A DNA stretch of 54,177 nt, from positions 1 to 54,177 of the IMG/VR virus record IMGVR_UViG_3300031784_000044, one strand, 5' to 3'. The notes under the pieces are model-generated. The model saw nothing but the letters and a program-made list of their open reading frames with translations, did no database searches and was not told the origin of the DNA. Source of the stretch: a virus. A program made the translations under genes and the position numbers. This document shows positions 1 through 7,776 of this stretch, piece after piece. The first letter of the stretch is position 1. Each line of letters opens with the position of its first letter.

Positions 1-476
1 TTAAATCTAGAATTTAAATCATAGTTTTTATTGAATACTGTAGAACCGTTTGCACCATATAAACTGACATAAGCAGTAAGATAGTCCATTCTTCCATCAT
101 CCCACCCATTTCCGTTCTTAGCAGTAAATCCAAAATTATATCCGTTTACTGAAAGTCCAGTTCCTGTGTTTGGTAGAATATTTGTAATTGTTTGCAGCTG
201 ATACAAATTGGTCATACCATAAGAAAAGTTAATGCTATCTCCCGGACGAACAATTGGATTTGGCCCACAATAACCTGGATCGCCCCAACCCCAACAAGTG
301 AGATTGTTCTGATAGACGCCATTTACCCAAGGTGTAGGTCCACCTTGAGGAGTTGTTTGGACAATATTTCCTGTGGTATAGACTTGACCTGGCTCTGGTG
401 TTTGCGCTTTACTTGAAAGCAGCGTGAACAAGAACGCCAAGCAAAGAGCCGAAGCCAATGTTTTTAGCAGTTTCAT
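1..476 (-). CDS. exported phage protein, cut by the window edge
   Basis: The reading frame opens with ATG at 474-476 on the minus strand and runs off the left edge, so only about 158 residues are visible. Residues 1-24 form a clear signal peptide: basic start MKLLK, hydrophobic core, and SSKA before the likely cut. The rest is rich in G, N, Y and W, with several aromatic pairs and the segment GDPGYCGPNPIVRPGDSINF. The start lies 68 bp inside the end of the upstream exported Asn-rich gene, so the two are translationally linked. I do not recognise the family. A periplasmic or virion-surface role is inferred only from the signal peptide and the neighbour. Confidence 0.7.
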   Translation of the reverse strand, partial: MKLLKTLASALCLAFLFTLLSSKAQTPEPGQVYTTGNIVQTTPQGGPTPWVNGVYQNNLTCWGWGDPGYCGPNPIVRPGDSINFSYGMTNLYQLQTITNILPNTGTGLSVNGYNFGFTAKNGNGWDDGRMDYLTAYVSLYGANGSTVFNKNYDLNSRF

Positions 477-1635
477 ATTTGTCTTCTTTAGGTCGTTGTG
501 GGATTTTATCTTTATTATCTTCCCATGCAAGTTTAGCTTGTTCACCAATCTTACCCTCAATCGGACAAGGTGTTCCAGCATTCATCATTGCGTTAAACAC
601 TCGCTCATCCTGACACATGACTGCTACTGCAGCAACTTTCATTCCCATATCATAAAGGGTCTTAGAAAGTTTTAATCTTTCACAATTTAAATCTCTTATT
701 GTTCCGCCAGATGAAACACCAAATACTTGTGTTTGTACTGAACCAGATGATCCTGTACTACATAGATCATTGTTTCCGCCACTCATCATTGTAGGTGCAA
801 CTGCTGTTGGTGGAGGCTGAATTACTCTTTGCGTAATAACAGTTTCGTTTTTATTGATATTAGTTACTTCACCAGAATTTATGTTCTGATTAATGTTTGC
901 ATTTTGATTCACATTATTATTTGTGCTAACACTTTGCGATGTAGAAGTACTGATATTACGATTAGTCATGTCTCCCGTATTCACATTGTTATTTGTGTTT
1001 GTAGAAGTACTTACATTATTATTTGTTGCTGTACTAACATTGTTATTATTGTATGTCATTGTACCAGTATTTTCATTTTTATTAACATTGGTGCTTGTGG
1101 ATGTACTTACACTATTGTTATTATTGTTGAATGTCTGAGTACCACTATTTATATTGTAATTTGTATTGGTGTTAGTATTGTTACTTGTAGATGACGATGT
1201 ATTCTGATTGACATTTGTTAATGTGCCAGAATTAACATTATTGTTATTATACGTCATTGTACCAGAATTGACGTTATTGTTATTAAGCGTCTGTGTTCCG
1301 CTATTAACATTGTTATTAGTATTTACGTTTGTACTTGTACTGGTACTTGCATTATTGTTGTTATTAGTATTTGTAGAAGTACTATTTACAGTAGATGTGC
1401 TGGTTGCAGTACTGTTACTTGTTGCTGTACTATTACTATTAACTGTGCTTACACTATTAGAAGTGCTATTGGTGTCTACTAACGATTTACTGTCATAACT
1501 ACCTTGATTGATAATACTAGTAGTTCCTGTTGTCGTTCCTCCAGTTGTGCTAGAGGTCCCACTTGTCGTTTGCGCCAAAGTGCTACCAAACATCATAACA
1601 AAAAGTGCCATTGCGGCTACCTTTTTGTTGAACAT
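409..1635 (-). CDS. exported Asn/Ser/Thr-repeat protein with conserved Cys-containing C-terminus
   Basis: This 408-residue protein has a signal peptide at residues 1-22 (ends GSTLAQT). Residues about 30-270 are low-complexity repeats of NNNNVNSGTxT and STSTNVN types. The compact C-terminal part (about 285-408) has four cysteines in the contexts LCSTG, LNCERL, VMCQDE and TPCPIEG. I believe this C-terminal part recurs in T4-like aquatic phages, but its function is unknown to me. The Asn-rich repeats could form a beta-solenoid or amyloid-like stack, which is inference. A good ribosome site (AAAGGAGAC) lies just before the start and a late-type box about 27 bp upstream, so it is probably a late gene. 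It overlaps the next exported gene by 68 bp. Confidence 0.85.
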   Translation of the reverse strand: MFNKKVAAMALFVMMFGSTLAQTTSGTSSTTGGTTTGTTSIINQGSYDSKSLVDTNSTSNSVSTVNSNSTATSNSTATSTSTVNSTSTNTNNNNNASTSTSTNVNTNNNVNSGTQTLNNNNVNSGTMTYNNNNVNSGTLTNVNQNTSSSTSNNTNTNTNYNINSGTQTFNNNNNSVSTSTSTNVNKNENTGTMTYNNNNVSTATNNNVSTSTNTNNNVNTGDMTNRNISTSTSQSVSTNNNVNQNANINQNINSGEVTNINKNETVITQRVIQPPPTAVAPTMMSGGNNDLCSTGSSGSVQTQVFGVSSGGTIRDLNCERLKLSKTLYDMGMKVAAVAVMCQDERVFNAMMNAGTPCPIEGKIGEQAKLAWEDNKDKIPQRPKEDKYETAKNIGFGSLLGVLVHAAFK

Positions 1636-1662
1636 TTTGTCTCCTTTTTAAATATTACTTGT

Positions 1663-1670
1663 TATTTATT
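1663..1670 (-). promoter_or_regulatory. T4-like late promoter box (AATAAATA)
   Basis: Read on the minus strand the box is AATAAATA, one base from the T4 late consensus TATAAATA. It stands 27 bp upstream of the start of the Asn-repeat gene, within the spacing seen for the other late boxes in this window. Confidence 0.5.
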
Positions 1671-1696
1671 AAGTGGTTGTCAGGTTATTATCATTT

Positions 1697-4600
1697 TTAT
1701 TTTGTCTCAAATGCTCTTTCCGGGGGTGTAAAACCAGTTGAAGTATAACGAGCATATCCTCGAGTGATACGAAGATCATCTATGTAACCATTTAATGAGC
1801 CCGAGGCCTCGTCGTACCCGTTTACGCCAAGTATCGGTCTATTGGCATTGCCGCAAACATAGTTATTGGTATCGGTATACGTTGACCCAACTTGCTGCCC
1901 GTTAATAAAAAGTTTACTAACACCAGATGCTCTTGCATACGCAATATGATACCATGTCTGAGTATTTATAGTGCCACCTATAATCATTGTCTGCCCAGTT
2001 CCATTATATGCCTGTAGTTGATTTGAATTTATTTGCATTGCAAATCTACCTGAACCAGAAGCATCTCCTCCATTATTTGTATCAATTAAATGGCCGTTAT
2101 TTGATAATGTATATATCCACATTTCAATTGTAAAATCAGCATTACCCATAGAATACAATGCCTGTTGATTGCCCGTTACAGTTACGAAATCTGTGGTGCC
2201 ATCAAAATACATACTACTTAAACCATACTTATACTGCGTTGTAGATAATTTTACATCGTTAACTGTTCGTAAATTAGTATTCATTGATGCATCATATATA
2301 CCAGCATTTGTAAAATTACATAACAATTTCGTGTTAGCGATTGCTGTTAATGGTGTTGTTGGCGGAGTAGTATTTGCTGTATATACTGCGGTGCCATTAA
2401 CAATGCGAACATCTGAAATCCATCCTGTTACATACTCAAAATTGCCAGCACCATTACGACCAATACCCACTACCTGTGAAGAATCAGTTATTGCCAAGGC
2501 ACCCATATTTAAATCAGGGCCTTTAACTCCGTTAACATATACATTAACCATTGCACCATTACGAACACCCGCAATATGATACCATTGATTAATTTTTGCA
2601 GTTGTGCCAAATGTTGAGTAATACATTGTTCCCGCATAACCTACTGCAGCAAATGGAAAAGATGTATTGGTTAGTCCAAGTACAAAACTCATTGAGCCTT
2701 GATTGCCAGGAGCATCACATGTTCCGATAAAAACTTGTTGCGCTACACTGGATAAATATACCCAACATTCAATAGTAAAATTATTAGTCCCCATAGTGAA
2801 TGCAGTTGAATCTGGTATAGTTAAAGCATCACTGCCGTCAAGATATACAGATCCGCTATAGACATCTGCCGGATATGATCTGTCAAAGGCATAAGGAGAG
2901 AATTTAAGTACCTTAGGAGCACCGCTCAATGTTATCGTATGATTATTTGTTGCATTATCTTTAAATCCGTAAGATTGACAAGTTAATAATACTGTATTTG
3001 TTATTGCAGTTAATGGCGCAGTTGGTACAGTATAATTACCGGTATATGCAAATGAACCTTTTAAAATTCTAAAGTCAGATATATACCCAAAAAATTCAGA
3101 TACAAACTGACTATTTGCTCCGCCTATAACCGCTGCTCGATAATATGCTGTTTGGGTTGACATATTTTGAGACGTAAACGTATTTAACAATACTCCATTT
3201 GCAAACAACTTAACAGTTGCACTTGATGATGTTGTTGCATCAACTGTTACTGCAATATGATTCCATTGGTTTTGTGTTATTGCAGATGCTGTAGATGCAA
3301 GATCATTTTGTGTACCGGTTCCTGTAGTATACGAAAAATTTAATTTTGACGTAGTTGCTGCAGTTTTCTCTAAATATATTAGCCATCTACCATTTGCGGC
3401 AACTGCAGCATATGCTCCAGTAATAGCTTGCCCATATGATCCACCATTGAAGTTTGTAGGATAAATCCACATTTCAAATGAAATAATATTACCTGCAAAT
3501 CCAGTACCCATTGCAGTATTAAGTGCGGAATCGGGATACATATAACTAGATCCATCAAAGTAATTACTCCATTTAGTACCATACGGAGCAAACGTTCCAG
3601 GAGTAGAATCTCCGACACGTGTTATTGCAAAATTATTTGTTGAGCTATCCACAAATACTTTATTGTTTGCATTGTTTGTTCCATTTGCAGATATTAACAA
3701 TGTGACATATTTGAAATAAGGATCTGTTGCTATAGTAGGTGTTAGGTATCCGGAAAAACTACTTAGAATACTACTACCAACACTATTGGTTGCATAAACC
3801 GCAAACACATAGGTTGTATTATAATTCAAACCCGTTATGCTAATATTACCACTTTCTGCACCTTGACGCGTAACAGTTCTATTTTCTGGAACAGTTGTTA
3901 GTGTGTAACTTGTAATAGGAGAATTACCGTTAAAACTTGGCGCAGTATATCCTATATTTGCAGCACCATCAGATGCTTCCCACGTAGCCATTATCGGAGG
4001 ATTTGGAACAGTTAGTGTTTGTACACTATTAGATATTGTCGCATTACCACTCCCCGCAGAATTTGTTGCACTTACAGCAAAAGTATAATTTGTATTAATT
4101 GATAATCCACCTACTGTAATGTTTCCGCTATTAACAGTAGCAGTTACGTTACCAGGAATACTTCTTGCAGTATATGAAATAATTGCAGAGTTACCAATAT
4201 AATCGGGGGCAGTATAAACAATGTCAGCAGCCGTTCCGGAAATTGATCTTGCATATAATACCGTAGGTGCCCCTGGTACATTATATGTAAATATGTTAGA
4301 TGATGAATTACTTGAAATGCCTCTGCCATATTCATTTACTGCATATACAGAAAAACTATGTGACACATTTGGTGATAACCCTGTTATAGTAATATTACCA
4401 CTGTTAGCAGTATTCACAGTTGTAGCCGCGCCACCTACATTATTTACTGCAGTATAAGATGTAATTGTCGAATTGCCATTATATGCAGGTGCGGTGTATA
4501 CTATATTTGCAGTTGAAATAGATGTCAACTCAACATAATTAATTGTTGGCGCCGAAGGATAACTATTTGTAGTAATAGAATTACTTGAAGAACTATTTAC

Positions 4601-4900
4601 ACTAGGACCATCGGTGTTGTTAGCAGTCACACTAAAAGTATAGGTTGTATTATCGGTTAATCCATTTACTGTAATTATCCCAGACTCCGAGGAATAAATA
4701 TCCTGTCTTATTCCCCCGGGATATGCAATCGCAGTATACCCAGTTATGGGCGTATCCCCTGTAAAAATTGGAGCAGTAAATGACACATTTGCACTGGTGT
4801 TTGAAACTATGAAAGCAGTCCCAATCGTAGGAGCATCTGGAACACGCAATGTCCCTCGTAAATTAAAGCCCGATGTTATATTAGTTCCCGATATTATCAT
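1697..4900 (-). CDS. large adhesin: four fibronectin III domains plus three LamG-like domains
   Basis: The protein has 1067 residues. After about 20 leading residues come four fibronectin type III domains (about 20-112, 114-207, 208-296 and 298-388), each opening with a PxAPT-like start and carrying the TxYTFSVxAxN strand. Three concanavalin/LamG-like jelly-roll domains follow (about 396-620, 640-840 and 850-1064), recognisable by YFDGSSY, WVYLSS, WYHIAxxR and ISDxRI motifs. Such domains bind sugars or proteins on cell surfaces, so this is probably a tail-fibre or capsid-decorating adhesin (inference). There is no signal peptide. It follows a 129-residue gene by 18 bp in the same direction. 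The first FN3 domain and N-terminus closely match the neighbouring 768-residue adhesin, pointing to duplication with exchange of the C-terminal binding part. Confidence 0.88.
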   Translation of the reverse strand: MIISGTNITSGFNLRGTLRVPDAPTIGTAFIVSNTSANVSFTAPIFTGDTPITGYTAIAYPGGIRQDIYSSESGIITVNGLTDNTTYTFSVTANNTDGPSVNSSSSNSITTNSYPSAPTINYVELTSISTANIVYTAPAYNGNSTITSYTAVNNVGGAATTVNTANSGNITITGLSPNVSHSFSVYAVNEYGRGISSNSSSNIFTYNVPGAPTVLYARSISGTAADIVYTAPDYIGNSAIISYTARSIPGNVTATVNSGNITVGGLSINTNYTFAVSATNSAGSGNATISNSVQTLTVPNPPIMATWEASDGAANIGYTAPSFNGNSPITSYTLTTVPENRTVTRQGAESGNISITGLNYNTTYVFAVYATNSVGSSILSSFSGYLTPTIATDPYFKYVTLLISANGTNNANNKVFVDSSTNNFAITRVGDSTPGTFAPYGTKWSNYFDGSSYMYPDSALNTAMGTGFAGNIISFEMWIYPTNFNGGSYGQAITGAYAAVAANGRWLIYLEKTAATTSKLNFSYTTGTGTQNDLASTASAITQNQWNHIAVTVDATTSSSATVKLFANGVLLNTFTSQNMSTQTAYYRAAVIGGANSQFVSEFFGYISDFRILKGSFAYTGNYTVPTAPLTAITNTVLLTCQSYGFKDNATNNHTITLSGAPKVLKFSPYAFDRSYPADVYSGSVYLDGSDALTIPDSTAFTMGTNNFTIECWVYLSSVAQQVFIGTCDAPGNQGSMSFVLGLTNTSFPFAAVGYAGTMYYSTFGTTAKINQWYHIAGVRNGAMVNVYVNGVKGPDLNMGALAITDSSQVVGIGRNGAGNFEYVTGWISDVRIVNGTAVYTANTTPPTTPLTAIANTKLLCNFTNAGIYDASMNTNLRTVNDVKLSTTQYKYGLSSMYFDGTTDFVTVTGNQQALYSMGNADFTIEMWIYTLSNNGHLIDTNNGGDASGSGRFAMQINSNQLQAYNGTGQTMIIGGTINTQTWYHIAYARASGVSKLFINGQQVGSTYTDTNNYVCGNANRPILGVNGYDEASGSLNGYIDDLRITRGYARYTSTGFTPPERAFETK

Positions 4901-4918
4901 TGTGTTTATTTTATTAAA

Positions 4919-5308
4919 TTATTCAGGAGTCGTAAAAATAAGTTCTTCCCATCCAACAATGGATTCATTCCATTTATAAGCTTTTCCTTCATCCGTAGGT
5001 GAACGCTTTCCATCTGCTGGGTAAGGAATAGGGGGATTCCACAAACAAGTATCTTCATCCATTACCCATGAATTATATGGCTTTGGTGGAATAAACGCAT
5101 CTCGTTCCCTATCATAAGTATATCCAATACCTGCAAAATTTTTTCGTAATGGAGTGCCTCCCAATTTGTGCATTCCCCCATATGTATTATATGATGTTTG
5201 TATCCAAGATGCCGGATCACCAAACAGTCCAGTATTAATTACTTCTTGATCCGCAACAATAACTTGTGCAACTATATTAGTTTCATTAATTTGTGCAAAA
5301 TGTGCCAT
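4919..5308 (-). CDS. conserved T4-like aquatic-phage protein between two adhesins
   Basis: This 129-residue soluble protein begins MAHFAQINETNIVAQVIVAD and contains YAGIGYTYD-like (here FAGIGYTYDRERDAF) and IPPKPYNSW segments. From memory, this family is common near structural and fibre genes of cyanophages and other marine T4-like phages, where it is annotated only as hypothetical. It sits 12 bp after one FN3 adhesin and 18 bp before the other, so all three are probably on one late transcript. A role as a fibre-associated or virion protein follows from context only. Confidence 0.8.
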   Translation of the reverse strand: MAHFAQINETNIVAQVIVADQEVINTGLFGDPASWIQTSYNTYGGMHKLGGTPLRKNFAGIGYTYDRERDAFIPPKPYNSWVMDEDTCLWNPPIPYPADGKRSPTDEGKAYKWNESIVGWEELIFTTPE

Positions 5309-5320
5309 TATATTTTCTCC

Positions 5321-7627
5321 CTACAAAGTAATCGATCCCGATTGCCAGAATCTATAAGTTCTCCATCCGCCAGCTACTGTTACGTTAGGGCTTCCTGTGG
5401 TTAAGGTGGCCGCAGGCTCGGAATCAGCGTATCTAATAACTGCAACACCTGAACCGCCTGTATTATTAGTTATTACTCCACCCCAGAATCCTGTCCCGGC
5501 GCCAGATCCACCGCCAGTATTAGTTGTGCCATTTACGTTAATAGTTCCTCCGCCAGAACTTGCTTGATTTGCCGCACCTGCTCCGGCACTGGTACCACCA
5601 CCTGCATATCCAACTGATGAACCAGAAATACTATATGCTAAACCTGGGCCGCCGTTACCACCGCCAGATCCATAGTAACCGCCATCTACACCATTGCCTC
5701 CGGCTCCGCCACCTCCTCCGCCTACGGCATTTCCTCCAGCAGCATATGTATCTCCCGCGCCACCGCGATATCCTTGCCCATCAACATTTGATCCATAGTT
5801 ACCGCCGCTGCCATTACCAGCAGATCCTCCAGATGAGCCGCCATCGCCGCTGATAGAAGGAGTATAAGATTGATTCCCGCCTCTACCACCTCCTATTGCA
5901 ATTAGATTTACAGACTGACCTACTATTAAAGAGTTTGATCCGTTTGCAAATCCTGTTCCTCCAGACCCAATCGTTACGGCATAATTGCTTCCTTTTAACA
6001 ATTGAACGTTCGACCCGTTTGGTGGTTTTGGTGTTTCTGTACCATAATATAATAGGCCACCTGCACCTCCGCCTCCATTACAATCATTATATCCGCCACC
6101 GGAACCGCCGCCTCCACCTGCTATCAATAACAACTGTGTTGCGATTGGTGTTGGCGCTGTTAATGTGTGGTATACTGCCGTACTAGGTAAACTATTTCCT
6201 GAAACATTTGTAGCCACTACTGTAAATTCGTAATTCACATTAGTAGTCAATCCTGTAACTGTAATATTTCCAGAGGTTGTTCTCGTAACTGTTGAATATA
6301 CAATACCATTTGCATTTGCGGTATAACTTATAATAGAATCGCCACCATCAAAAACAGGGGCAGTATAAACTATATTTGCTTGGCCAATAATATCGCCAGA
6401 TTTAACATATGATATTGAGGGTGCCCCTGGATTAGTAGTTGCTTTAATGTAGTTACTAAATTCGCTTAATATACTACTACCAATATTATTAGTTGCATAA
6501 ACGGCAAACACATATGTCTTGCCAATAGTCAATCCCGGCATAAGAATACTACCACTGTTTGCGGTTAATACTGTAGTTGTTCTATTTTCAGGAACACTAA
6601 CTAAAGTATAACTAGTGATTGGCGTACTTCCTGTAAAGCTAGGTGCAATATAACTTATATTAGCCGTACCACTTAATTGTGACCATGCAGCCATTATAGG
6701 TGCATTTGGAACTGTGAAAGTTGTTATACTATTACTTATATTACTATTTGAACTTGTGCCAAAAGCATTTGTAGCAGTTACCACAAATGTGTAATCTGTA
6801 TTTCTTGTTAGGCCACCTAATGAAATATTTCCGCTATTGGCAGTATTTACAGTTGCTCTTACATTGCCAGGAATACTAGTTGCAGTATAAGATATAATTT
6901 CAGAATTACCATTTATTGCAGGTGCGGTATAAACAATATTTGCACTTACTCCATCCCTTGTTTCTGCATATGATATTGTAGGTGAATTTGGGGCAGAATA
7001 TACAGTAGGATGAATAAAGAACCCATTTGTTAAATTACTCGAAATTCCTCTGCCATATTGATTTACGGCATAAACAGAAAACCCATGTGTTATGTTATTT
7101 GCTAATCCGGTTATAGTAATATTTCCGCTATTGGCAGTACTAACTGTAGCAGATACGTTACCCACATTACTTACTGCAGTGTATGATGTAATTGTTGAAT
7201 TGCCATTATATGCAGGTGCAGTATAAACAATATTTGCAGATGTAGAGGAAGTAATTTCTACATAACTAATTGTTGGTGCGGGAGGATAGCTATCTGTTAA
7301 AATTAAATTACTTGAAGAACTATTTGCACTAGGACCATCACTATTATTTGCGGTAACACTAAATGTATAATTAGTATTGTCATTCAATCCGGTAATTGTA
7401 ATATTAGATGCATTTGGATCTAATATTTCATTTTTAATATTGTCCGGAAAAGATAATGCGGTATATCCTATAATAGCAGAATCTCCGTTTAATACAGGTC
7501 CTGTAAATGATATATTGACGCTGTTATTGGATAATACATTAGCAACACCTATCGTAGGCGGTTCAGGCGCTCTAAACTGCGATTTGAGAGTGACCCCGTT
7601 TGAAACATTAATTCCGGTTATTATCAT
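5321..7627 (-). CDS. adhesin: five fibronectin III domains plus glycine-rich tip
   Basis: The 768-residue protein has five FN3 domains (about 20-112, 114-207, 215-303, 305-395 and 398-490), then a glycine-rich domain from about residue 498 to the end. That domain starts LLLIAGGGGGSGGG, has many GGxGG runs, and ends in a WRTYRFWQSGSITL-type strand. Glycine-rich tips of this kind occur in phage receptor-binding adhesins, for example gp38-like proteins, where polyglycine helices pack together and variable loops contact the receptor. Receptor binding is therefore a reasonable inference. Its N-terminus matches the 1067-residue adhesin downstream. A late-type box lies 33 bp before the start codon at 7625-7627, so this gene probably heads the adhesin transcript. 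Confidence 0.88.
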   Translation of the reverse strand: MIITGINVSNGVTLKSQFRAPEPPTIGVANVLSNNSVNISFTGPVLNGDSAIIGYTALSFPDNIKNEILDPNASNITITGLNDNTNYTFSVTANNSDGPSANSSSSNLILTDSYPPAPTISYVEITSSTSANIVYTAPAYNGNSTITSYTAVSNVGNVSATVSTANSGNITITGLANNITHGFSVYAVNQYGRGISSNLTNGFFIHPTVYSAPNSPTISYAETRDGVSANIVYTAPAINGNSEIISYTATSIPGNVRATVNTANSGNISLGGLTRNTDYTFVVTATNAFGTSSNSNISNSITTFTVPNAPIMAAWSQLSGTANISYIAPSFTGSTPITSYTLVSVPENRTTTVLTANSGSILMPGLTIGKTYVFAVYATNNIGSSILSEFSNYIKATTNPGAPSISYVKSGDIIGQANIVYTAPVFDGGDSIISYTANANGIVYSTVTRTTSGNITVTGLTTNVNYEFTVVATNVSGNSLPSTAVYHTLTAPTPIATQLLLIAGGGGGSGGGYNDCNGGGGAGGLLYYGTETPKPPNGSNVQLLKGSNYAVTIGSGGTGFANGSNSLIVGQSVNLIAIGGGRGGNQSYTPSISGDGGSSGGSAGNGSGGNYGSNVDGQGYRGGAGDTYAAGGNAVGGGGGGAGGNGVDGGYYGSGGGNGGPGLAYSISGSSVGYAGGGTSAGAGAANQASSGGGTINVNGTTNTGGGSGAGTGFWGGVITNNTGGSGVAVIRYADSEPAATLTTGSPNVTVAGGWRTYRFWQSGSITL

Positions 7628-7660
7628 TTTAACAGCACAAACAATCCTATGTTAATCATA

Positions 7661-7668
7661 TATTTATG
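7661..7668 (-). promoter_or_regulatory. late promoter box (CATAAATA)
   Basis: On the minus strand the sequence is CATAAATA, one mismatch from TATAAATA, 33 bp upstream of the FN3/glycine-rich adhesin start. Spacing agrees with the plus-strand late boxes. Confidence 0.45.
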
Positions 7669-7713
7669 CCTTAACAAATATGAAGATTTTTGGTTATATT
7701 TTAGCCTATTCTG

Positions 7714-7742
7714 TTGACTTTCTAGGCAATTTATATTATAAT
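7714..7742 (+). promoter_or_regulatory. sigma70-like promoter of the replication operon
   Basis: TTGACT (7714-7719), 17 bp, TATAAT (7737-7742). Transcription should start near 7749, downstream of the ATG at 7741. That ATG therefore cannot be the polymerase start, which supports 7777. Confidence 0.8.
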
Positions 7743-7776
7743 GAACAATTATTTATTGTGTCTAAAAAGGTTTTTA

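Noticed and set aside
829-1498. Plus-strand frames rich in Leu/Val opposite the Asn-repeat gene
   Set aside because: They are the reverse complement of Asn/Thr codons and give membrane-like nonsense. The minus-strand gene has a signal peptide, a ribosome site and a late box.
5560-6186. His/Leu-rich plus-strand frames opposite the glycine-rich adhesin tip
   Set aside because: Antisense shadows of GGN codons, with no start signals.
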